Shown piece by piece: positions 6,726 to 12,965 of a stretch of DNA of 16,762 nt. Under the pieces are notes generated by a model that saw nothing but the letters and a program-made list of their open reading frames with translations, had not been told where the DNA came from and did not search any database. Origin of the DNA: Pseudomonadota bacterium (lineage in GTDB: Bacteria > Pseudomonadota > Gammaproteobacteria > Burkholderiales > Ferrovaceae). Location of the stretch: NCBI GenBank assembly GCA_021811005.1, contig JAJZPY010000040.1:1-16762 (forward strand). Direction: 5' to 3'. Position 1 is the stretch's first letter, and the number at the start of each line of letters is the position of its first letter. The translations under genes and the position numbers were made by a program.

Positions 6726-7742
6726 TCAGTTCTTGCTTTGGTCAACCAGTTTGTTCTTCTTGATCCAGGGCATCATTTCACGCAGCTTGGCGCCCACTTT
6801 TTCAATGGGCTGCTCGGCGCCCAGGCGGCGCATGGCGTGCAGGGAAGCCGCACCCGCGCGGTTTTCCAGGATGAATTCCTTGGCAAACTGGCCGGCCTGG
6901 ATTTCCTTCAGGATGCGCCGCATTTCCTCGCGGGTTTCGTCCGTGATGATGCGCGGACCGCGGGTGAAATCGCCGTACTCGGCCGTGTTGGAAATGGAAT
7001 AGCGCATGTTGGCGATGCCGCCTTCATACATCAGGTCCACGATCAGCTTGAGTTCGTGCAGGCATTCGAAATAAGCCATTTCGGGAGCGTAACCGGCTTC
7101 CACCAGGGTGTCGAAGCCGGCCTGCACCAGGGCAGTGGTGCCACCGCACAGGACCGCCTGTTCGCCGAACAGGTCGGTTTCCGTCTCTTCGCGGAACGAT
7201 GTTTCGATCACGCCGGCACGGGCTCCGCCGTTGGCGGCCGCATAGGACAGCGCGAGGTCACGCGCGCGGCCGGTGGCGTTCTGGTGCACCGCGATCAGGC
7301 TGGGCACGCCGCCGCCCTGGGTGTAGGTGGAACGCACCAGGTGGCCCGGGCCCTTGGGTGCAATCATGATGACGTCGATGTCGTCACGGGGCACGATCTG
7401 CCCGAAATGGATGTTGAAGCCGTGGGCGAAGGCCAGCGCTGCGCCCGCCTTGATGTTGGGGGCGATGTCCGCACGGTAGACTTCGGGCTGCGATTCGTCC
7501 GGCAGCAGGATCATGACGAGGTCGGCGCCCTTCACGGCGTCGGCCACTTCCTTCACCTTCAGGCCGGCCGCTTCCGCCTTCTTCCAGGAAGCACCGCCGG
7601 CGCGCAGCGCCACGGTGACGTCCACGCCGGAATCCTTGAGGTTGTTGGCATGGGCATGCCCCTGCGAACCATAGCCGATGATGGTCACTTTTTTGCCCTT
7701 GATCAGGGACAGGTCGGCATCCTTGTCGTAATACACGTTCAT
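6726..7742 (-). CDS. ilvC: Ketol-acid reductoisomerase (NADP+)
   Basis: Acetohydroxyacid isomeroreductase of 338 residues, class I (short form). It converts acetolactate or acetohydroxybutyrate to the dihydroxy acids of valine and isoleucine synthesis. The N-terminal Rossmann domain has GYGSQG at 23-28 and a cofactor loop with R47 and S52, fitting NADPH. The knotted helical domain has the magnesium ligands D190, E194, E226 and E230 and the substrate serine S251. The ATG at 7742 has a GGAGAA motif 5 bases upstream. It lies 27 bases after ilvN and 4 bases before psd on one strand, so it is part of one transcription unit. Confidence 0.98.
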   Translation of the reverse strand: MNVYYDKDADLSLIKGKKVTIIGYGSQGHAHANNLKDSGVDVTVALRAGGASWKKAEAAGLKVKEVADAVKGADLVMILLPDESQPEVYRADIAPNIKAGAALAFAHGFNIHFGQIVPRDDIDVIMIAPKGPGHLVRSTYTQGGGVPSLIAVHQNATGRARDLALSYAAANGGARAGVIETSFREETETDLFGEQAVLCGGTTALVQAGFDTLVEAGYAPEMAYFECLHELKLIVDLMYEGGIANMRYSISNTAEYGDFTRGPRIITDETREEMRRILKEIQAGQFAKEFILENRAGAASLHAMRRLGAEQPIEKVGAKLREMMPWIKKNKLVDQSKN

Positions 7743-7769
7743 TCGATTTCTCCAGTCAGCAATCTTTAG

Positions 7770-8261
7770 TTAAATGCGCAGGATCCATTCGCCCCGGCCA
7801 ATGCCAGAGGCGCCCGTGCGCACGGTTTCCAGAATCAGTCCGCGGTCGATGGCTTCCAGGAAGGCATCGAGCTTGTCACGCGGACCGGTCAGTTCAATGG
7901 TGTAGGTGCGGTCCGTCACGTCGATGATGCGGCCGCGGAAGATGTCAGCCGTGCGCTTGAGCTCTTCGCGATCCTTGCCTTCGGCGCGCACTTTCACCAG
8001 CATCAGTTCCCGTTCGATGTGCCGGCCTTCCTGCAAATCGAACACCTTGACCACGTCGATCAGCTTGTTGAGCTGCTTCGTGATCTGCTCAATCACCTCT
8101 TCCGAGCCGCTGGTCACCACCGTCATGCGCGACAGGGTGGGGTCTTCCGTGGGGGCCACGGTCAGCGATTCGATGTTGTAGCCGCGGGCGGAAAACAGTC
8201 CTGCCACGCGCGACAGAGCCCCCGATTCGTTTTCCAGCAATAAAGACAGTATGTGCCGCAT
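7770..8261 (-). CDS. ilvN: Acetolactate synthase small (regulatory) subunit
   Basis: Regulatory subunit of acetohydroxyacid synthase, 163 residues, the normal length (also called IlvH). It has an N-terminal ACT domain (about 1-78, with LLENESGALSRVAGLFSARGYNIESL and the TEDPTLSRMT segment) that in this family binds valine, and a C-terminal domain that activates the catalytic subunit. I start at the ATG at 8261 because the family begins MRHI; an in-frame GTG at 8279, three bases after the ilvB stop, would add six residues. It lies between its partner ilvB and ilvC. Confidence 0.97.
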   Translation of the reverse strand: MRHILSLLLENESGALSRVAGLFSARGYNIESLTVAPTEDPTLSRMTVVTSGSEEVIEQITKQLNKLIDVVKVFDLQEGRHIERELMLVKVRAEGKDREELKRTADIFRGRIIDVTDRTYTIELTGPRDKLDAFLEAIDRGLILETVRTGASGIGRGEWILRI

Positions 8262-8282
8262 AGGTTGGTTGGCTTCCACGGG

Positions 8283-9992
8283 TTACAGGTCTTCGGCGCC
8301 CAGCAGCATCTCCGTGAGACCCTGCCCGGCCTTGACCATGGGGAAAACGTTTTCGGTCTGGTCGGTCAGGAAATCCATGAACACGACCCGGTCCTTGAGG
8401 GCGAAGGCTTCACGCAAGGCGGGTTCCACATCCGCCGGGCTTTCCACGCGCACGCCCACGTGCCCGTAGCTTTCCGCGAGCCTGACGAAATCGGGCAGCG
8501 CGTCCATGTAGGACTCGGAATAACGGTTGCCGTGCAGGATCTGCTGCCACTGGCGAACCATGCCCAGGTACCGGTTGTTGAGGTTGATGATCTTGACCGG
8601 CAGGTGATATTGCTTGCAGGTGGACAGCTCCTGGATGCACATCTGGATGCTGGCCTCGCCCGTGACGCAAGCCACCGTGGCATCGGGATGGGCGAGCTGG
8701 GCCCCCATGGCGGCCGGCAGGCCGAAACCCATGGTGCCCAGGCCGCCGGAATTGAGCCAGCGCCGGGGCTTGTCGAATTTGTAGTACTGGGCCGCCCACA
8801 TCTGGTGCTGGCCCACGTCGGAAGTGATGATGGCGTCGCCGCCCGTCACTTCGTAGAGCTTCTCCACCACGAACTGGGGCTTGATGATGGCACTCGCGCG
8901 GTCATAGCGCAGGCAGTCGCGCTCACGCCATTGCCCGATCTGATTCCACCACGCCTTGAGGGCGGCGGGTTCGGGCCGGGCCGTGGTGGCATCGACGATT
9001 TTTTGCATTTCATCCAGCACGTCGTTGATGTTGCCCACGATGGGCACGTCCACGCGCACGCGCTTGGAAATGGAGGACGGGTCGATGTCCACGTGGATGA
9101 TGCGCCGGCCTTCCGAATAGAAATGCTGGGGATTGCCGATGACGCGGTCGTCGAAGCGCGCCCCCACGGCCAGCAGCACGTCGCAGTGCTGCATGGCGAG
9201 GTTGGCTTCATAGGTGCCGTGCATGCCCAGCATGCCCACGAACTGGGGGTCGGTTCCGGGGAACGCGCCCAGGCCCATGAGGGTGTTGGTGCAGGGAAAA
9301 CCCAGCTGCTTCACCAGTTTGGTCAATGCCGGTGCCGCGTCGCCCAGGATGACGCCGCCACCGGCGTAGATCATGGGGCGGCGCGCTTCCATGAGCATCT
9401 GGACCGCTTTCTTGATCTGTCCGGAATGGCCCTTGGTCACCGGGGCATAGGAGCGCAGGGACACCGACTTGGGATAGGAAAACTCCGCCACGTGCTGCGA
9501 AATGTCCTTCGGGATGTCCACCAGCACCGGACCGGGGCGTCCGCTGGACGCCACGTAAAACGCTTTTTTGATGGTGGCCGCCAGGTCTTCCACGTTTTTC
9601 ACGAGGAAATTGTGCTTCACGCAGGGGCGTGTGATGCCCACGGTATCCACTTCCTGGAAGGCATCGAGGCCGATGGCGGGGGTGGGCACCTGTCCGGTGA
9701 TCACGACCATCGGGATGGAATCCATGTAGGCGGTGGCAATGCCCGTGACGGCATTGGTCACGCCGGGGCCGCTGGTGACGAGCGCCACGCCCGGCCGGCC
9801 GGTGGCCCGGGCATAGGCGTCGGCCGCATGCAGGGCCGCCTGCTCGTGCCTCACCAGGATGTGCTTGACCTTGTCCTGGTTGAACAGCGCGTCATAAATA
9901 TAAAGAACCGCTCCACCGGGGTAGCCGAACACATATTCGACACCCTCTTCCTGGAGACACTGGATTGTGATTTCTGCACCGGTGAGTCGCAT
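8283..9992 (-). CDS. ilvB: Acetolactate synthase large (catalytic) subunit
   Basis: Thiamine-diphosphate enzyme of 569 residues that makes acetolactate or acetohydroxybutyrate, the first common step to valine, leucine and isoleucine. The catalytic glutamate E50 is in HILVRHEQAALHAADAYA, followed by the conserved VTSGPGVTNAVTGIA segment, a central FAD-binding domain and the C-terminal ThDP domain with ILHGNRYSESYMDALPDF. The ThDP motif reads TGEASIQM...LNN, where most family members have G-D/E-G; the third glycine is alanine here. The start ATG at 9992 lies inside a 13-base inverted repeat and has no clear Shine-Dalgarno. Also called ilvI. It is the first gene of the ilvB-ilvN-ilvC-psd-pssA run. 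Confidence 0.97.
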   Translation of the reverse strand: MRLTGAEITIQCLQEEGVEYVFGYPGGAVLYIYDALFNQDKVKHILVRHEQAALHAADAYARATGRPGVALVTSGPGVTNAVTGIATAYMDSIPMVVITGQVPTPAIGLDAFQEVDTVGITRPCVKHNFLVKNVEDLAATIKKAFYVASSGRPGPVLVDIPKDISQHVAEFSYPKSVSLRSYAPVTKGHSGQIKKAVQMLMEARRPMIYAGGGVILGDAAPALTKLVKQLGFPCTNTLMGLGAFPGTDPQFVGMLGMHGTYEANLAMQHCDVLLAVGARFDDRVIGNPQHFYSEGRRIIHVDIDPSSISKRVRVDVPIVGNINDVLDEMQKIVDATTARPEPAALKAWWNQIGQWRERDCLRYDRASAIIKPQFVVEKLYEVTGGDAIITSDVGQHQMWAAQYYKFDKPRRWLNSGGLGTMGFGLPAAMGAQLAHPDATVACVTGEASIQMCIQELSTCKQYHLPVKIINLNNRYLGMVRQWQQILHGNRYSESYMDALPDFVRLAESYGHVGVRVESPADVEPALREAFALKDRVVFMDFLTDQTENVFPMVKAGQGLTEMLLGAEDL

Positions 9993-10003
9993 GGTTCAAC
10001 CAT
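9991..10003. repeat. 13-bp inverted repeat over the ilvB start codon
   Basis: ATGGTT and AACCAT flank one central base, so the element reads almost the same on both strands and covers most of the ilvB start codon. It could be a regulator site or a small RNA fold that hides the start; chance is possible. Confidence 0.5.
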
Positions 10004-10007
10004 CGAA

Positions 10008-10020
10008 AACCTTGCAGGTT
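10008..10020. repeat. 13-bp inverted repeat in the ilvB -10 region
   Basis: AACCT and AGGTT flank TGC. The element overlaps the proposed -10 box and start site of ilvB, where a repressor would normally act. Its centre is 17 bases from the centre of the inverted repeat at 9991-10003. Confidence 0.45.
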
Positions 10021-10044
10021 AAAGGTTCTGGCCGTTTTGGTCAA
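10016..10044 (-). promoter_or_regulatory. Putative promoter of the ilvB operon
   Basis: On the minus strand TTGACC (complement of 10039-10044) and TAACCT (complement of 10016-10021) are separated by 17 bases. The -35 is good and the -10 moderate. The expected start near 10009 leaves a leader of only about 17 bases, too short for a leader-peptide attenuator. Its -35 overlaps the promoter region of the divergent sigma-factor gene. Confidence 0.5.
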
Positions 10045-10059
10045 GGTTTGGGCCGGGCG

Positions 10060-10068
10060 TGATACCAT
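10060..10068 (+). promoter_or_regulatory. Putative extended -10 promoter of the sigma-factor operon
   Basis: TGATACCAT gives an extended -10 (TG, one base, then TACCAT). A TTGGTC at 10037-10042 is a weak -35 at a long spacing. The expected start near 10075 leaves room for the AAGGAG ribosome-binding site at 10085-10090. Confidence 0.4.
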
Positions 10069-10096
10069 CTGCGCATTTATTTGGAAGGAGTTCCCC

Positions 10097-10666
10097 CTGG
10101 CAACCCATAAGGAGTTGTCCGACTTCCTGGCCTCTGCCGAACGTCGGGCCTTCAAGCATGCCCTGTATGCCGTGCGCGACGAAGCCGCCGCGCTCGACAT
10201 CGTCCAGGAGGCCATGCTGCGGCTTGCCGAAAAATACCATGGGCGGCCGGCCGGGGAATTCCCCCCCCTGTTCCAGCGCATCCTGCAGAACAGCGTGCGC
10301 GACCATTTCCGCCGCAACAAGATCCGCTCCTGGTGGACCCCCCTGCTCAGCAGCTTCAAGGGGCGTGACGAGGAGGAAGACTTCGATCTGCTGGAATCGG
10401 TGGAAATTCCCGTGGAAGAGACCAGCCAGGCCCGGGCCCCGGAGCAGGAATTGAGCCAGAAGCAGATTCTGGCCCAAATCGAGCAGGCCATCGAAAAGCT
10501 CCCGGCCCGTCAACGGGAAGCCTTCCTGCTGCGTTACTGGGAGGAAATGGACGTGGCTGAGACGGCTGCCGCCATGGGATGCTCGGAGGGTAGCGTCAAA
10601 ACCCACTGTTCCCGGGCGGTACACGCCCTGTCGGCCCTTTTGTCCGCAAAAGGCATTACCTTATGA
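10097..10666 (+). CDS. ECF-like RNA polymerase sigma factor
   Basis: Sigma-70 family protein of 189 residues in the ECF size class. It has region 2 (about 15-78, with ALDIVQEAMLRLAEKY and the basic RDHFRRNKIR), an acidic linker (about 90-120) and region 4 (about 125-178), whose helix-turn-helix is MDVAETAAAMGCSEGSVKTHCSRA. I propose the rare start CTG at 10097: AAGGAG lies 6 bases upstream and the proposed promoter starts transcription downstream of the only longer start, the TTG at 10037. A TTG at 10115 is the other choice. The stop overlaps the next ATG (ATGA). The same four-gene order, sigma-DUF3619-DUF3106-RDD, is familiar in betaproteobacteria. Its regulon is unknown. Confidence 0.87.
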   Translation: MATHKELSDFLASAERRAFKHALYAVRDEAAALDIVQEAMLRLAEKYHGRPAGEFPPLFQRILQNSVRDHFRRNKIRSWWTPLLSSFKGRDEEEDFDLLESVEIPVEETSQARAPEQELSQKQILAQIEQAIEKLPARQREAFLLRYWEEMDVAETAAAMGCSEGSVKTHCSRAVHALSALLSAKGITL

Positions 10667-11046
10667 ACGAACAAGACATTGCACAAGGCGTTGTGCGCCA
10701 TCTCGAACGTGGCGTGCGCGAGCTCGACCCTGCCCTGGTGGGCCGGCTGCATGAAGCCCGCTTTGCCGCCCTGTCGCGGGTTCCGGTGCCTGAACTGCGG
10801 CTGCTGCCGGCTGCCGGCACGTCCTCCGGGTGGTTTTCCGGGGGGGAAGGACCGGCCGCGCTGTGGCGCACCACCCTGGTGGCCCTCATGATTGCCGCCG
10901 CCATCGTCGTTTTCAACGTGTGGCAGCCGCAGGACGCGGACGACGACGACAACGGCCAGCTGGATGCCAAGCTGCTGTCGAGCGAGCTGCCGCCCCAGGC
11001 ATTTGCCCAGAAAGATTTCGGTGCATGGCTGCAGGAAACGCGCTGA
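10663..11046 (+). CDS. DUF3619 family membrane protein
   Basis: Single-pass membrane protein of 127 residues that I recognise as DUF3619. A cytoplasmic N-terminal part (about 1-66) begins MNEQDIAQGVVRHLERG, one membrane segment follows (about 68-87), then a very acidic stretch DADDDDNGQLDAKLLSSELPP and a C-terminal AWLQETR. It starts inside the stop codon of the sigma factor gene, so the two should be made together. Its layout and position are those of an anti-sigma factor, but it lacks the His/Cys zinc motif of the common anti-sigma family, so that role is inference. Its 3' end overlaps the next gene by 22 bases. Confidence 0.82.
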   Translation: MNEQDIAQGVVRHLERGVRELDPALVGRLHEARFAALSRVPVPELRLLPAAGTSSGWFSGGEGPAALWRTTLVALMIAAAIVVFNVWQPQDADDDDNGQLDAKLLSSELPPQAFAQKDFGAWLQETR

Positions 11047-11456
11047 GAGCCCTGCTGCTGGCGACGGCGCTCGCTACCGCGACCGCTTCGTGGACGGCCC
11101 GTGCCCATGAGCCGGGTCCGCGCTGGGACGCGCTCACGCCGGAGCAGAAAACCATCCTGGCACCGGCCCAGAAGGACTGGGACAACCTGTCGCAGTTGCA
11201 GCGCAAGCGTCTCATCAACGCCGCCAAGCACTATCCCAGCCTGACTCCCGCCGAGCAGGCCCGCTTCCAGGCCCGGATTCCGGAATGGACCCATCTGCCG
11301 CGGGAAGACCGCGAAACGGCCCGCAAGAACTTCAAGCAGTTCCATCACCTGCCGCCGGAGAAGAAAGCGGAAGTGAAATCCCGCTGGAAGGCCGACCACC
11401 CCGAGTCCGCGCCGCCGGCCGCGCCCGCGGCCACCCCGGCACCTGCAGCCCAGTGA
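11025..11456 (+). CDS. DUF3106 family secreted protein with 18-residue repeats
   Basis: Protein of 143 residues that I recognise as DUF3106. The N-terminus looks like a signal peptide (about 1-27, ending TARAHE), so it is probably periplasmic. The body is four full repeats and a partial fifth, each exactly 18 residues: an aromatic residue, two variable, Leu, then a Thr/Ser/Pro-rich acidic or Gln turn. Aromatics are at 34, 52, 70, 88 and 106 and leucines at 37, 55, 73, 91 and 109. The tail (about 126-143) is Ala/Pro-rich. The LTPEQ units recall the LTxxQ motif of CpxP/Spy-type periplasmic proteins, a resemblance only. It overlaps DUF3619 by 22 bases and the RDD gene by GTGA. Function unknown; a sensor for the sigma factor is conceivable. 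Confidence 0.85.
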   Translation: MAAGNALRALLLATALATATASWTARAHEPGPRWDALTPEQKTILAPAQKDWDNLSQLQRKRLINAAKHYPSLTPAEQARFQARIPEWTHLPREDRETARKNFKQFHHLPPEKKAEVKSRWKADHPESAPPAAPAATPAPAAQ

Positions 11457-11866
11457 CGCCCGCGCGCACGCCCCTCTGGCCGCGGCTTGTCTGCATGGTC
11501 TATGAAACCCTGATCGTGGCCGGCCTGCTCATGGCCGCCGGGTTGCCGTTCGTCATGCTCACGCGTTACAGCGTCCACCCCGAACTGCGCCCGTTCTACC
11601 AGGGTTACCTGTTTGTCGTGCTGGGCCTGTATTTCAGTTACTTCTGGCACCGTTCGGGGCAAACCGTCCCCATGAAAACCTGGCGCCTGCGCCTGGTGGA
11701 CCGCGCGGCCCATCCGCCTTCCTGGGGGCTGGCGGTTGCCCGCTACCTGCTGGCCTGGCCGGGATGGCTGACCGGCGCAAGCCTCGCCTGGGCCCTGGTG
11801 GACCGCGAAGGGCGATTCCTGCACGACCGCCTGCTGGGGCTGCGCCTGGTGCGCGAAGCGTCCTGA
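11453..11866 (+). CDS. RDD family membrane protein
   Basis: Membrane protein of 137 residues in the RDD family. It has hydrophobic segments at about 18-36, 50-66 and 93-117 and the family features R11 near the N-terminus, GQTVPMKTWRLRLVD (69-83) and the terminal LHDRLLGLRLV (123-133). RDD proteins are inner-membrane proteins of mostly unknown role, some proposed as transporters. The start is the GTG at 11453, overlapping the DUF3106 stop (GTGA); an ATG at 11495 is possible but would drop the conserved arginine. It is the last gene of the sigma-factor unit and is convergent with lptG, with only 6 bases between the stop codons and no hairpin terminator. Confidence 0.88.
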   Translation: MTPARTPLWPRLVCMVYETLIVAGLLMAAGLPFVMLTRYSVHPELRPFYQGYLFVVLGLYFSYFWHRSGQTVPMKTWRLRLVDRAAHPPSWGLAVARYLLAWPGWLTGASLAWALVDREGRFLHDRLLGLRLVREAS

Positions 11867-11872
11867 CGGACC

Positions 11873-12949
11873 TTATGCGTGGCGCTCGGTCCACCAGCCC
11901 AGAAGGCCGGCCACGCCGAGAAAAAGGACACTGGGGGCGAGCGTGCTGAGCGCCGGATTCCAGTCGTTGAGCTGTCCCATGTAGGAAAAGAAACGGCTGA
12001 CCAGGTAAAAGCTCAGGCCCAGTCCGATGCCGATCATCACGCGCATGCCCACCGCGCCCGAACGCGGTCGCTGCAGCGCGAAGGGCAGCGCCAGCAGCAT
12101 CATCACCAGAATGGAAAACGGATAGAGCAGCTTGCTCCATTCGGCGATCTCGAAGCGCACCGTCTGCTGGCTGTTGTCGCGCAGGTGGCGGATGTAGGCA
12201 AAAAGGTTCCACACCGACATCTGTTCGGGTTCCACCAGCAGGGTGGACATCACCTGCGGCGTCAGCACCGAATCCCATTCGGCATTCGCCTCATGCACCA
12301 CGTGCACGCCGCGCTCGTCAAACAGCGTCCGTTCCACGTCGGTCAGCCGCCACAGGTGTTCCTGCTGGTACACCGCTTTCCTGGCGGTGCTGATGCGGCG
12401 CAGGCGATGCTCTTCGTCGAAATCGTAAATGCGCAGGTCATGCAGGGAATTGTCCGGCAGCATTTCGCGCACGTTGATGAAACTGCCCTTGTCCTTGACC
12501 CAGATGCCGGAGCGGAACTGCGTGGCCACGAAATTGTTGAGGGCCTTCAGGCGCCACTGCTGGGCCGCCTCTTCCGAAATCGGCATGACCAGCTCGCCCA
12601 GCAGGAAAGCCACCAGCACGAACAGCAGGCCCACCCGCACCAGCGCGCCCGCGAGCCGGTTGCGCGACATGCCCGAAGCGCGCATGACGGTGATTTCCGA
12701 ATGGGCGGCAAGGGTGCTCAGGCCGTAGAGCGTGCCGATGAGCGCCGCGATGGGAAACAGCTCGTAGGCATGGCCCGGCAGCGCCAGCCCCACGAACACG
12801 AACATCTGCCACACCTGGTAGCTGCCCTTGCCCAGGTCATTGAGTTCGTGGATCAGGTCGAAGAAGGAAAAAAGGAACAGCAGGGCCACCAGCACCAGCC
12901 CCGTTCCCATCAGCACTTCCCGGGCAAGATATCGGTTGAGCAGTCTCAC
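11873..12949 (-). CDS. lptG: LPS export ABC transporter permease LptG
   Basis: Inner-membrane permease of 358 residues from the LptB2FG transporter that extracts lipopolysaccharide and passes it to the LptC-A-D bridge. It shows the family layout: three N-terminal membrane segments (about 14-34, 48-80 and 100-122), a large periplasmic jelly-roll domain (about 125-265) and three C-terminal segments (about 270-288, 298-319 and 334-353). The cytoplasmic coupling segment SEITVMRASGMSRNRL and the FARQ-like segment favour LptG over LptF. The start is a GTG at 12949, 16 bases after the acs stop. lptF, usually its upstream partner, is not in this window. Confidence 0.92.
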   Translation of the reverse strand: MRLLNRYLAREVLMGTGLVLVALLFLFSFFDLIHELNDLGKGSYQVWQMFVFVGLALPGHAYELFPIAALIGTLYGLSTLAAHSEITVMRASGMSRNRLAGALVRVGLLFVLVAFLLGELVMPISEEAAQQWRLKALNNFVATQFRSGIWVKDKGSFINVREMLPDNSLHDLRIYDFDEEHRLRRISTARKAVYQQEHLWRLTDVERTLFDERGVHVVHEANAEWDSVLTPQVMSTLLVEPEQMSVWNLFAYIRHLRDNSQQTVRFEIAEWSKLLYPFSILVMMLLALPFALQRPRSGAVGMRVMIGIGLGLSFYLVSRFFSYMGQLNDWNPALSTLAPSVLFLGVAGLLGWWTERHA

Positions 12950-12965
12950 CCGGGCCGTCCCCCGC

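Noticed and set aside
8253..10022. A 589-codon open frame on the plus strand opposite ilvB and ilvN
   Set aside because: It mirrors the third-position GC bias of the real genes, is His/Gly/Asp-rich with no recognisable domain, and ilvB on the other strand is certain.
9993..10096. A leader peptide with runs of Ile/Val/Leu codons before ilvB
   Set aside because: No short open frame with such codons and no terminator/antiterminator pair is visible; the predicted leader is too short.
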